Shown piece by piece: positions 17,401 to 24,035 of a DNA stretch of 64,000 bases (position 1 is the first letter of the stretch; every line of letters starts with the position of its first letter). A program made the translations under genes and the position numbers. The stretch comes from Agaribacillus aureus (GTDB taxonomy: Bacteria > Bacteroidota > Bacteroidia > Cytophagales > Cyclobacteriaceae). The stretch covers positions 310,001 through 374,000 of the forward strand of contig JAUJEB010000004.1 in assembly GCA_030442055.1 (NCBI GenBank), in the 5' to 3' direction. The notes beneath the pieces were generated by a model. That model did no database searches, had not been told where the DNA came from, and saw only the letters and a program-made list of their open reading frames with translations.

Positions 17401-19919
17401 TGTATACCATTACCTATACCTACACAGACGCCAATACGTGTACCAACTTTAATACACAAACGATCGAAGTATATGATAATCCTACCATCACGCTCGATCC
17501 ATTTGCGGATGTTTGTATTGATGACGCAGTTTTCACCATCACCGGAGGGCGTGCTAATGGTACTGATATTTCGACCATGGGAGGAGTTACTTATGCCTAC
17601 TCAGGTCCTGGTGTCTCTGAAACGGCACCTGGCTCGGGCATCTTTGAATTTGATCCTGCCAGTGCCGGAAGCGGAACACATACCATTACCTTAAGCTTCA
17701 CGGATGCCAACGGTTGTCCTGCGCTGGTAAATGCTACGGCCAGTATCACCGTTAACCCGCTACCTGTCGTGACCATGGAGCCATTGCCTACACAAGGTAT
17801 TTGTGAGGCTCCCTATACGCTGACAGAAGGAAGAGTAGGTGGCGTAGCAGTAGCAGGTGGTACCTATTCAGAGATTAACAATATTTATGTAATTGAAACT
17901 ACACCAGGTGTTTTTGTCTTCAATCCCGGATTGGCCGGCGTAGGCACACACGATATTACTTACGAATACCAGGATCCTGCAACGGGATGTGTCAATTCAG
18001 TGACAGCCCAGATTGTGGTGGAGGATTTTCCTGTCATTACCCTGAATACATTTGCCAATGTTGGTATATGCAGCCCTGCCTTTACGTTGACCGGGGGATC
18101 ACCTATAGATCAAAACAGGACGCCCCTGGAAAACGGTGTATACAGTGGACCAGGTGTGACTGAAACCGCTCCTGGATCAGGAATTTATGAGTTTGACCCT
18201 GTGGCGGCCGGTGTTGGTATTCATTTAATCAGTTATGATTATACAGATCAATATGGTTGTACCAGTTTTGGCGACGTACAAACCATTACAGTGGAGCCTC
18301 TACCCTTTGCGGTATTTGGCCCTATAGAAAATATTTGCGTGGATGCTGCGCCAATTGAATTGACTACCGGGCAGCCTGCCGGCGGTGTTTATAGCGGAGT
18401 GGGCGTGTCTGAAACCGCTCCGGGCTCAGGTGTATACGAATTTGATCCGGGTGTTGCGGGTGTAGGTACGCATATTCTGGATTATGAGGTGAGCGATGGC
18501 TTCGGCTGTAGCACCACAGAGCAACAGACTGTCACAGTAACCGGTCTGCCATCAGGCACCATTACGGCAACAGGAGCATTCTGTAACGGCGGGCCTCTGC
18601 AATTTGACCTGACAGGGATAGCTCCATTTGAAATTGTTTATGAAGATGATAAGGGAAATACATTTAATGCAGTGAATGTTGGTAATATTTACGTTCAAAG
18701 CATAGATCCCGTCGAAAATACAACTTATACACTGGTATCTGTTACAGACAGGTACGGATGTACACAAGCAAGTCTACCGCCTGGTACGGCTACGATTACT
18801 ATTACGCCGGTGGCGAGCTTTAGTGCAGACCCTGCCTTGCAAGTCCTGCCTGGCAAGACTGTAACCGTTACCAATAATACGAATGCCGGCAATTGGACTT
18901 ATACATGGCAATTTGGAGATGGGAATTCCATCAGCGGCACGTCGGGGCCTGTTAATATTGTTCATCCCGATGGCGCCACTACTACAGGTACTTTTGAAGA
19001 CCCTGTACATACTTATGCCACTTATGGCAATTATCTCATGGAATTGCTGGTGACCGATGGAAACTGTGAGGGTGAGGCAACCCAGATTGTGACAATTGAA
19101 CCGCTACCCCCTATTGTGGATTTCAGCATGGATGTCAGTTCGGGTTGTACTCCGGTATCCGTTACTTTTACCAATTTAACACAATTCGCGGATGAGGATG
19201 CTTACCTGTGGCAATTTGGTGAAGGCGAAGGGTTTAGCAATGCTCAAAATCCGACATATATCTACAATAACCCCGGCGTTTACACCGTCACGCTCACTGC
19301 ATTTAATGACCTGGGAATTCCGGTAACCGTCAGCAGGGAAGCAGCTGTAGAGATTTTTGAGCAACCCCAAGCCAGATTTACAGTCCGTCCCACGACTATC
19401 TATCTGCCGGACAAACCGGTATTCTTTACCAACCTTTCATTTGGTGCGGATTCCTATCTGTGGGACTTTGGAGATGGCAATACGTCAACAGAATTTGAAC
19501 CAATACATATATATGAAAAACCAGGTATCTACGATGTAAGTCTTACGGCTTTTAATGGTGATCAATGTTCGGATGTTCATATCATCGAAGAAGCGGTAGT
19601 AGCCTTAAATGGAGGCGACATCCAGGTGCCGACTGTATTTACACCCGACCCATCAGGGCCAAGCGGTGGAAATGTATCACTAGGGACAGTGGAAAATAAC
19701 GTTTTTATACCATTGATTGAAGGTGCCGTCGAGTTCAGGATGGAGATCTACAGTCGATGGGGTGTGTTAATGTTTAGCAGTAATAGCCAGACCCTGGGAT
19801 GGGATGGTTATTACAAAGGCAAAATTGCCAGCCAGGGTGTTTATTTATATAAAGTAACCGCAACATTCCGGGACGGTGAGAAAATCACCCGGGTCGGGGA
19901 TGTTACTTTATTGAGATAA
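8439..19919 (+). CDS. Giant (3826 aa) PKD/Ig-like repeat adhesin with T9SS type B sorting domain
   Basis: A signal peptide (WVLLFFLFTGFSIADSKAQ) is followed by a PKD-like domain with VDWGDG and several SGNANVCPGE-type Ig-like modules (about residues 380-870). Twelve successive PKD-like units of about 94 residues occupy residues 1169-2294, each with a core like ICSGxxxxFTPTSNVAGTTFNWT. Mixed Ig-like modules follow, then a block of GVYSGPGVSETAPGSG modules (about residues 2930-3370). Three PKD domains (WQFGDG, WQFGEG, WDFGDG) and a type B sorting domain (VPTVFTPDP, IYSRWGVLMF, WDGYYKG, RVGDVTLLR) end the protein. Regularly spaced single cysteines recur in many modules. A PorP/SprF gene begins 51 bp downstream, the usual cargo/partner layout. 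Inferred role: a very long surface filament for adhesion or gliding; the ligand cannot be predicted. The ORF is intact, with no frameshift. Confidence 0.95.
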   Translation: MGFKKNYWVLLFFLFTGFSIADSKAQCTNSPNAVAGFLPNQTCQPVTVTLSSVSHIPAFGGVNNIPSGTTYFVDWGDGATQTYTTVINDEGVPAFMQTHTYGPTATNCAYTLRFEVSNPCGADFISGTVNVHDTDEVGLAITQDYQICEGYGGTFTFTDASAMNCLAPPFGDANDEDRTLRWDYGTGGSTLPGVTAGGFDASSSVYQDAAYTVAGAGSNSLAVVVPAASTVGRAGEYFEVTMYNWNSCNRYDNPGVAGPPADLLNGDNAPVSITARITVISSPPAPAAPDRDYCFGAVGPLTATSGVGGTLRWYENATLNAQGIISSGTQVATGATFGHGQTATGTYTYWVTETLPATNCEGPATEVTLNIREDLNITDAISGNANVCPGETGLVYSLPNPPATLPVGGNTEYIWTVPTGWAITGGQGTQSITVTSSSTAGTGNIGVRWQFTSAPNCTSAAQNLSVTVNELPAGNISGDQTICEGSSPNLTINLTQGVGNTGPFEVDYTDGTNTFTETLAFGANTVSPGITPPAGGTTSYTITEIRDLATNGCTVTAPHANITGSADVLVKSSLTLADPISGPTDVCPGDMVTYSLPNPPPLVDGLTTQYQWSLPNSGGSNLGTITSGNFTETINVTVGNNTGTKRVRVRWRYTSNPRCATPWQTQNVEVNIQPEVQISGNQSICLGDNPVLTFSNLVGVGGTGPFDIDYTPDGGTTTFTANNVPIGGGNVNAPAPAAAGNYTYTITEIRDLGANGCVSTAPSGNISGSANVAVKETLNLADPISGPSNVCANETGVIFTLPNPPAAQPIGGATEYQWTVPAGWTITSGQGTETLTVDVASSTGPGRIVSVVWQYTSAPNCNSGVQNTSVTVDPGPTVATVGPDLSYCTAIDLVSVGLGGNNPLVGTGAWSQVSGPAVATITNPADRNTTVSIANAGEAGVYVFRWSITSGTCPPSTADVTVDFGTAPVVPDAHTPADPNVNATCGLTIGLQGSAPLNTLGGPANGQWTQTSGPGASVFDDATDPTTNVTITAPNYGTYTYRWTVTSGTCAPEFSEVDITFFESAVVSMPADFDQCINSNDLGAAAANIVAVGNVSGSVSTGTWSVVGGSGAGTGTITTNDLGGGNMELVYEPVLGDLNETLVFELASANPGTSCTVITDQFTVTVKREPNITNGVLTQTICSGGTATLTPTSDVAGTVYNWTASVTSGGVVTGFSTSNSGNISEILLNGGNNIEQVTYVITPSLNGCTGPSVNFVVTINPTPSAQPDKTTETLCDGGTTSIDLDAVVPVGGTTYTWTVVDNPDVTGETGDATGTLTDIIQTLDNTSNTTQTVTYTVTPTANGCPGPTTDVVITIQPDPTFTNAGVEDICSGDQLNFTPVGTVAGTNFNWTTSAVGPNISGHSGTGSGLISDVLTNAGTAPETITYDIVPVANGCTGTAGTYVVTVNPKPVITNLPVGAQTLCSGGNFSFNPTSNITVGVTTYSWTVSSTGNITGLPGTGSGTGNISHTLTNTGTSVETVTYLVTATANGCNSDLGPISVLVSPVADVSNGSLTASICDGDILNFTPTSNVVGATFNWTSSLTSGTVTGFSATGSGNITDQLFNTTSVSGEVTYVITPTINGCNGIPQNYVVTVNPSPEVTNPAVDLTGSICSNNPVNITPISDVGGATFSWTASASSGNVVGFSPVGTGVINETVKNTGTTTETLTYTVTANAAGCSGTPVNFVITVFPEPDISNPVSDLSENICSGGAATFTPAPTVAGTTFNWTVSVTSGTATSTDITAGSGTGAINDAITNTGTTDAVVTYVFTPTANSCPGPTFSYVATVRPVPDVNNLPTTDVICSGQSLSFTPTSSVAGTTFSWTSVDNPNVTGESPTGFGDITDNLVNNAFTQQTVVYTVTPSVNGCPGPSQTYTVNIDPKPDVTNAPLNTAICSGDPLNIVLTGNVAATTFNWTSSAGANITGNTATGSGNITDNLVNNGTTTQTVIYTITPTASGCNGDPVNYTVTVYPTPDISNPVSDFTDEICSGSATSFSPTGNVAGTVFNWTVTAPVSITSGDADFTAGLGTGAINHVLTNSGFNIETVTYTFTPTANGCTGPNQTFTVTVNPTPNIDNNPGNQTICSNDNFSYTPTGGVAGTLFSWTSTSSSPNLVGNTTSGNGPISDNLVNNGVTSETITYQLIPSANGCTGNTETIVITVNPRPTVSPSVFSQAICDGDATNITLTGNVSFGTGTVFNWTIQSPGPNIGGAAAGTGNTIAQTLTNSGTATETVTYRIVPTANGCDGNSLDIIVTVYPTPVTSAITSVTGSDDGCVNGTNFYRVDGVTGTPGSSYSWSIAPLDGNEPIISSFNNNAILDFGPNPWVGTLSVVETTNGCNGPVTNLAVESFSTPTVDAGADREICQGATVALGGAPTASGGSGIYSYQWTPASGLDNPFAANPNATPSSTIIYTLEVTDNSTGCSATDQVRLDIVLPPSQPFISVPSGSPFVCEGSNITLQSTSIGANSYQWYKDGLPIAGEINQTLVIAGAVLADAGNYQVQTIGTNPVGSPCQSPLSLVQTVEVNQVPVKPTISVLGTVPFCDNGVNLAILQASADPLADSYEWYFDDGSGFTLIAGETTDQILVSSHTQSGTYFVRAIGVANSFCASPDSDPETITIHQGPDIPVWTGPSFACSGDFIALQVNFTTGTAPYTFEFQDDLANTFGPYTVNSGTDIFITPVNAGAFPVVRTYSLTTVTDANGCAPPSLGTPYQLEVRPLPIASAISGKANVCVNETNVRYQITPHSGSQYLWNTGFLSGVTVAAGGGTSDSFIELNFGSSQILGGILEVSEFNNGCPGLPSQISINVFEPAVADAGSDQTICVGQSVMIGGAPTASLGSGNYDITWSPNLSINDVKLANPTVSPSTTTDYTVTVQDNLSGCTVSTSTVRVNVNPLPVITFNPIPGICSSGTPYVLTEATPTGGAYSGPGVSETAPGSGIYEFDPSAVASNSLYTITYTYTDANTCTNFNTQTIEVYDNPTITLDPFADVCIDDAVFTITGGRANGTDISTMGGVTYAYSGPGVSETAPGSGIFEFDPASAGSGTHTITLSFTDANGCPALVNATASITVNPLPVVTMEPLPTQGICEAPYTLTEGRVGGVAVAGGTYSEINNIYVIETTPGVFVFNPGLAGVGTHDITYEYQDPATGCVNSVTAQIVVEDFPVITLNTFANVGICSPAFTLTGGSPIDQNRTPLENGVYSGPGVTETAPGSGIYEFDPVAAGVGIHLISYDYTDQYGCTSFGDVQTITVEPLPFAVFGPIENICVDAAPIELTTGQPAGGVYSGVGVSETAPGSGVYEFDPGVAGVGTHILDYEVSDGFGCSTTEQQTVTVTGLPSGTITATGAFCNGGPLQFDLTGIAPFEIVYEDDKGNTFNAVNVGNIYVQSIDPVENTTYTLVSVTDRYGCTQASLPPGTATITITPVASFSADPALQVLPGKTVTVTNNTNAGNWTYTWQFGDGNSISGTSGPVNIVHPDGATTTGTFEDPVHTYATYGNYLMELLVTDGNCEGEATQIVTIEPLPPIVDFSMDVSSGCTPVSVTFTNLTQFADEDAYLWQFGEGEGFSNAQNPTYIYNNPGVYTVTLTAFNDLGIPVTVSREAAVEIFEQPQARFTVRPTTIYLPDKPVFFTNLSFGADSYLWDFGDGNTSTEFEPIHIYEKPGIYDVSLTAFNGDQCSDVHIIEEAVVALNGGDIQVPTVFTPDPSGPSGGNVSLGTVENNVFIPLIEGAVEFRMEIYSRWGVLMFSSNSQTLGWDGYYKGKIASQGVYLYKVTATFRDGEKITRVGDVTLLR
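11943..15320 (+). repeat. Twelve tandem PKD-like units inside the giant adhesin
   Basis: Twelve head-to-tail units of about 281 bp (93-94 residues). Each starts with a phrase like PEPDISNP, has a cysteine in ICSG or ICDG, an FNWT or FSWT core, a TGSGxI segment and a closing VTYxxTPTANGC. Units are clearly related as protein but have diverged as DNA, so the expansion looks old, unlike the near-identical array at 54509-57280. Confidence 0.85.
17230..18545 (+). repeat. Tandem YSGPGVSETAPGSG modules inside the giant adhesin
   Basis: Five successive modules of about 85-100 residues. Four carry an almost identical YSGPGVSETAPGSGIYEFDP-type phrase (near 17325, 17600, 18145 and 18395). The third module is divergent (YSEINNIYVIETTPGVFVF). 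Each is followed by a G(V/S)G(T/I)HxI(T/S/L)Y beta segment. The same general module, in a different version, forms the 77-residue repeat of the adhesin at 49787-58132. Confidence 0.7.
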
Positions 19920-19970
19920 ATCCCAAGCGGCAATAGTGATTAGATTGATTTAAGATTTAAAAGAGCATTT

Positions 19971-20981
19971 ATGTTAAAAAAGTTATTTACATTACTGGCA
20001 CTGGCCCTGATTACAGGGTTGAAGTCCTACGGACAGGATCCACAGTTCTCGCAATTTTACGCGGCGCCCTTATATCTCAACCCGGGATTTACGGGTACCA
20101 CCCTGGAGCACAGGTTTATATTAAATCATCGGTTGCAATGGCCGGCTTTACCACAAGCCTTTGCCACTTATGCCTTTTCTTATGACTATAACATGAGAAA
20201 ACTAAATAGTGGCTTCGGTTTAATCGCCACTACCGACAAAGCCGGATCGGCAGATCTGAGATCCACAACTGTGGGGTTAAATTACACTTACAAAATCCAA
20301 CTCAGCAATGGTTGGATCGTCTCTCCCGGTATACAATTTGGTTACGGGATCAGGTCGCTGGATTTCAACAAACTATTATTCGGAGACCAGCTGGATTTCG
20401 GGAACCCGGACGTTCCCACGCTGGATCCGACATTTGGTGATCTGCAAAACAACAAGTTTTTCGATTTTAGCTCTGGCGTATTGGTATATAACAAGGATTT
20501 CTGGTTTGGTGTTTCGGCCTATCATATGAATGAACCCAATCATTCACTGGTTGGAGAAGTAAGTGAGTTGCCGATGAAGTTTTCCATTCACTCCGGTGTT
20601 CGGCTTACTTTATTCCCCAGTCCTCTTAAAGGAGAAAGGCTTTCCAGTATCGCCCCTTCTTTTATTTATAAAAAACAAGGAGCCTTTGATCAGCTGGACC
20701 TTGGGTTTCATTTTCACTACAATCCGATTATGGCAGGGTTCTGGTACCGCGGCATTCCTATCCAGCAAAATGTAGACGACAACATAAGTCAGGATGCCAT
20801 CACCATTTTATTTGGCCTGAGGTTTGACAAGTTTGATGTCGGATATAGCTATGATGTAACGATATCAGAATTAGGTCCCAATACAGGCGGCGCTCATGAG
20901 TTGTCCATGACCTATCAATTCCATAATTTCAAAAAGAAAAAGAAAAAGCCGATGAAGTTTGTTCCCTGTCCAACCTACTAA
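19971..20981 (+). CDS. PorP/SprF family type IX secretion system membrane protein (second copy)
   Basis: The protein has 336 residues. Signal peptide LFTLLALALITGLKSYGQ is followed directly by DPQFSQ and QFYAAPLYLNPGFTG, the PorP/SprF signature, then outer-membrane beta strands ending in LSMTYQFHNF. The C-terminus is a Lys-rich tail. It starts 51 bp after the giant type B adhesin and is closed by a strong terminator, so the two form one transcription unit. Family knowledge supports a role in exporting or retaining that adhesin. It is a clear but divergent paralogue of the protein at 6761-7879, which suggests that each copy serves its own cargo. Confidence 0.94.
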   Translation: MLKKLFTLLALALITGLKSYGQDPQFSQFYAAPLYLNPGFTGTTLEHRFILNHRLQWPALPQAFATYAFSYDYNMRKLNSGFGLIATTDKAGSADLRSTTVGLNYTYKIQLSNGWIVSPGIQFGYGIRSLDFNKLLFGDQLDFGNPDVPTLDPTFGDLQNNKFFDFSSGVLVYNKDFWFGVSAYHMNEPNHSLVGEVSELPMKFSIHSGVRLTLFPSPLKGERLSSIAPSFIYKKQGAFDQLDLGFHFHYNPIMAGFWYRGIPIQQNVDDNISQDAITILFGLRFDKFDVGYSYDVTISELGPNTGGAHELSMTYQFHNFKKKKKKPMKFVPCPTY

Positions 20982-21008
20982 ACTTCACTTTAAAAATATA
21001 AATGCGGG

Positions 21009-21038
21009 CGCGATGGTTCTTGACCATCGCGTTTTTTT
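21009..21038 (+). terminator. Rho-independent terminator after the adhesin/PorP operon
   Basis: A perfect 9-bp stem, CGCGATGGT (21009-21017) with ACCATCGCG (21023-21031), has a 5-base loop and is followed by seven T. It lies 27 bp past the PorP/SprF stop codon. Confidence 0.92.
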
Positions 21039-21130
21039 GTTTACGGCTGAATCCGGGAACAAAGAGGTCCGGTGAATCTTTGAAATTACCGCCCACTATT
21101 TATTACCTTTGCCGACTAAAATAGGGACCT

Positions 21131-21643
21131 TTGAAAGAATTCAGACAAAATATCCAGCATAACAAACTCGTGCTGTTAAAACTTGCCAACCGTTACGGCT
21201 TAATTTCGTCACTGGATCCAGTGGCTTTGAACAAAATAGACAGCCTTTTTCCATTGTCACAGCTAAATGACTCTTGCATTTTAATTAGTGACATTGGGCT
21301 GCTATACGACTACGTGGATCAGGTACCTCAAATTGCCTGGGATATAGTGGAGTTTGAAGAAAATGCGTTAATTATCAAATACCCAAAAGGAAAAAATCTG
21401 CCAACCGCATTGCACCTGAATGACCAGGGGGTTAAGATCATGTTATTAAAAAATCACCCGTTGGAAAAACCCTTATACAATTATGGCAAGGGGGTATTCT
21501 TTAACTTCAACCTGGCGGCTGAAATTGTTGACCAGAATTTGACGCATTTCGATTATGTATTAAATTTGAGCCAAAGCGAATTCAATTTGTTTGAGCCAAA
21601 AACCATGCAACTGGGTTTGAATGGTGAAGTTAAATTTTTGTAG
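21131..21643 (+). CDS. Degenerate TsaC/Sua5/YrdC-like protein
   Basis: 170 residues, starting at a TTG; an in-frame stop lies only three codons upstream and no ATG is near. Several stretches follow the threonylcarbamoyl-AMP synthase (TsaC/YrdC) pattern: LNKIDSLFPL where the family has its AVEKIxxLK region, VPQIAWDIVEF, ALIIKYPKGKNLP, FDYVLNLSQ and a closing LGLNGEVKFL. The N-terminal PTDTxxG motif and the Lys/Arg residues that bind substrate (KxR and SxR) are missing, so it is probably not catalytic. The assignment comes from my own pattern alignment, not from a search. It lies 15 bp before the CCA-adding enzyme, so it is linked to another tRNA-modifying gene. It may be a structural relic, a nucleotide- or RNA-binding protein, or a regulator. 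Confidence 0.65.
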   Translation: MKEFRQNIQHNKLVLLKLANRYGLISSLDPVALNKIDSLFPLSQLNDSCILISDIGLLYDYVDQVPQIAWDIVEFEENALIIKYPKGKNLPTALHLNDQGVKIMLLKNHPLEKPLYNYGKGVFFNFNLAAEIVDQNLTHFDYVLNLSQSEFNLFEPKTMQLGLNGEVKFL

Positions 21644-21658
21644 AAGGTGTTTCCGGGT

Positions 21659-23086
21659 ATGAATTTCTCTAAAATACTTAGGCAAAATAATATATTCGAG
21701 ATCGTCGGACAATGTGCTGATGAACTTGAACTAGAAACCTTTGTGGTAGGTGGGTTTGTAAGGGATTTAATATTAAAAAGACCCTCAAAAGACATTGATT
21801 TTGTTTGTGTTGGCAATGGTATCAGCCTGGCAAAAATGGTGGCAGGCAAATTGGGGAGCGCAAAGGTATCTTATTTCAAAAATTTTGGCACAGCCATGAT
21901 CAAGGTGGACAACTGGGAGCTAGAGTTCGTAGGTGCCAGAAAAGAATCATATCGCCGCGATTCAAGAAAACCCATAGTCGAAAACGGCACCCTGCAAGAC
22001 GATCAAAACCGCCGTGACTTTACCATTAATGCCATGGCCATTGGGCTTAACACATCTAACTTTGGAAAACTCATAGATCCTTTTGACGGTGTTAATGATT
22101 TAAAGCTAAAACTCGTAAAAACACCGCTGGACCCTATGATCACCTTTTCCGATGATCCTTTGCGCATCATGAGAGCGGTGAGATTTGCCGCACAGTTGGG
22201 CTTCGACATTGAGGGGGATACGTTTGAGGCCATTACCGGAACTACCGAAAGGTTATCGATTATCTCCCAGGAAAGGATTACGGAGGAGCTCAATAAAATT
22301 GTTCTGTCTCCTACACCGTCCTATGGGTTTAAATTACTATACCATGCCGGTATTCTGGAAAAAGTATTGCCTGAATTGGTTGCTTTAAAAGGTGTGGATA
22401 CCATTAATAACCAGTCACATAAAGACAACTTTTACCACACCCTGCAAGTGCTGGATAATGTCGCCAAGGTTTCGGACGATCTGTGGCTGAGATGGGCGGC
22501 AATTTTACATGACATCGCAAAACCTAAAACCAAGCGATTCAATAAAAAGGTGGGGTGGACTTTCCATGGCCATGAGGACCAGGGCGCACGCATGGTTCCG
22601 GGAATATTTAAAAAACTGCGGTTGCCTTTGAATGAGCCAATGAGATTTGTGCAAAACCTCGTGTTGCTTCACTTAAGGCCTATCTCATTAGTTAATGAAA
22701 GTGTAACGGATTCCGCCATTAGGCGCCTTATTTTTGAAGCCGGAGATGATCTGGAAGCTTTAATGACGCTTTGCAGGGCTGACGTCACTTCCAAAAATCT
22801 GGCAAAGGCAAAAAAATTCCTTAACAACTTTGACAAGGTTGAAAAGAAAATGCAGGAAGTCGAATCCAAAGACAAAATCAAAAACTTTCAACCAATTATT
22901 ACGGGAGAAATCATCATGGAGACCTTTAATTTAAAACCATCCAAGCTTATTGGCGAAATTAAAGAAACCATTAAAGAGGCGATACTCGACGGAAAGATCA
23001 GCAATACCAGGGAAGACGCGTTTCCCTTTTTGTTACAGCTGGGTCATGAAAAGGGTCTCAAGGCAGTTATTAAAGACCTCAGTTAA
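21659..23086 (+). CDS. cca: CCA tRNA nucleotidyltransferase
   Basis: 475 residues from ATG 21659 (an in-frame GTG at 21647 would add four residues). It adds or repairs the 3' CCA of tRNAs. The class II nucleotidyltransferase head is clear: VVGGFVRDLIL, the metal-binding DIDFV, RRDFTINAMAI and the nucleotide-recognition segment DDPLRIMRAVRFAAQLGF. The central RNA-binding region follows, then an HD domain (WAAILHDIAKPKT, FHGHEDQGARM), a common fusion in bacterial CCA enzymes. Length and motif order are normal for the family. It is probably co-transcribed with the TsaC-like gene upstream. Confidence 0.95.
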   Translation: MNFSKILRQNNIFEIVGQCADELELETFVVGGFVRDLILKRPSKDIDFVCVGNGISLAKMVAGKLGSAKVSYFKNFGTAMIKVDNWELEFVGARKESYRRDSRKPIVENGTLQDDQNRRDFTINAMAIGLNTSNFGKLIDPFDGVNDLKLKLVKTPLDPMITFSDDPLRIMRAVRFAAQLGFDIEGDTFEAITGTTERLSIISQERITEELNKIVLSPTPSYGFKLLYHAGILEKVLPELVALKGVDTINNQSHKDNFYHTLQVLDNVAKVSDDLWLRWAAILHDIAKPKTKRFNKKVGWTFHGHEDQGARMVPGIFKKLRLPLNEPMRFVQNLVLLHLRPISLVNESVTDSAIRRLIFEAGDDLEALMTLCRADVTSKNLAKAKKFLNNFDKVEKKMQEVESKDKIKNFQPIITGEIIMETFNLKPSKLIGEIKETIKEAILDGKISNTREDAFPFLLQLGHEKGLKAVIKDLS

Positions 23087-23212
23087 AAAATGTTAAAGTT
23101 CGGCTAAAATAGCGTTATTAGCGGCTGAATACCTTAAGGTTTCAATATTTCCTACTAATTTTAATTATCTTTAAAGGTTTTTTTTAAATAATTGGTCATT
23201 AACCCCTTAATT

Positions 23213-23914
23213 ATGTTTAAGCTAATGAGATTTAATTTACTATTGATAATCATCACTTTTGTCTCTTTTGGGGCCATTGCACAATCCAATCCCAAAGAAT
23301 CAGAGGAATATAAGTTAAATAAGGCTGTTTATCTGCAGGCTAAAAAATATAACGATATTGGCGTCGCAAAAAATGCGCTCTATAAATTAATAGTGCTGGA
23401 CCCAAATGATGCTTCGTTGTTGGATTCCCTGGTTTTAATGTATTTTGATTATAACCAGCATGCTCCCAGCCTATTGGTATCTATGGATATTCTGAAAAGA
23501 GATCCCGGAAATTTGGTGGCACTGGAAATCAGCGCAACAAGCTATGAAAATTTACAACTTTATGACAAAGCGCTCACTGCCTATGAATCGCTTTATCTCA
23601 GAAACAATAACCTGTACACTATGTACAAAATTTCATTTTTACAATTCAATTTGAAGCGGTATAGCGAATCAAAAACCAGCGCCGATATTATTTTGAAAAA
23701 TGAAAAAGCCGAAGAATTTAAGATTGTTTTTAACCCTGACCGAAACACTTCTGAAGAGGTTACGATGAAGGCAGCGGTTTTAAATTTAAAGGGGCTTATT
23801 GCCAAGCAGGAAGGTAATAAGGAAGAAGCCAGAAAACTTTTTACCGAAGCCGTTGCCGATGGCAACCCATTCACTTTTGCCCAACAGAACCTTGCCTCTC
23901 TGGATGAGAATTGA
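23213..23914 (+). CDS. Secreted or periplasmic tetratricopeptide repeat protein
   Basis: About 233 residues from ATG 23213; ATG 23225 and TTG 23192 are alternatives. A signal peptide (FNLLLIIITFVSFGAIAQ) is followed by helical repeats with TPR-like spacing, for example LVALEISATSYENLQLYDKA and a final LNLKGLIAKQEGNKEEARKL. TPR proteins are scaffolds for protein-protein contacts; the partner here is unknown. About 105 bp separate it from cca, and a strong bidirectional hairpin separates it from the convergent SprB-OmpA gene. Confidence 0.8.
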   Translation: MFKLMRFNLLLIIITFVSFGAIAQSNPKESEEYKLNKAVYLQAKKYNDIGVAKNALYKLIVLDPNDASLLDSLVLMYFDYNQHAPSLLVSMDILKRDPGNLVALEISATSYENLQLYDKALTAYESLYLRNNNLYTMYKISFLQFNLKRYSESKTSADIILKNEKAEEFKIVFNPDRNTSEEVTMKAAVLNLKGLIAKQEGNKEEARKLFTEAVADGNPFTFAQQNLASLDEN

Positions 23915-23964
23915 TTTTATTACTTATTGAAAGTCAGCCCTTTTCCGGCTCAGCGTACAATATA

Positions 23965-24011
23965 AATTTGGCACAGAATAAATTTTCATAAAACTTATTC
24001 TGTGCCAAATT
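23965..24011. terminator. Bidirectional terminator hairpin between convergent genes
   Basis: Two perfectly complementary 17-base arms (23965-23981 and 23995-24011), with AATTTGGCACAGAATAA on one side and its inverse on the other, enclose a 13-base loop. It lies between the TPR gene and the SprB-OmpA gene, whose 3' ends face each other. Confidence 0.85.
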
Positions 24012-24035
24012 CACAACCTCCTCGTTTTGTGACAG

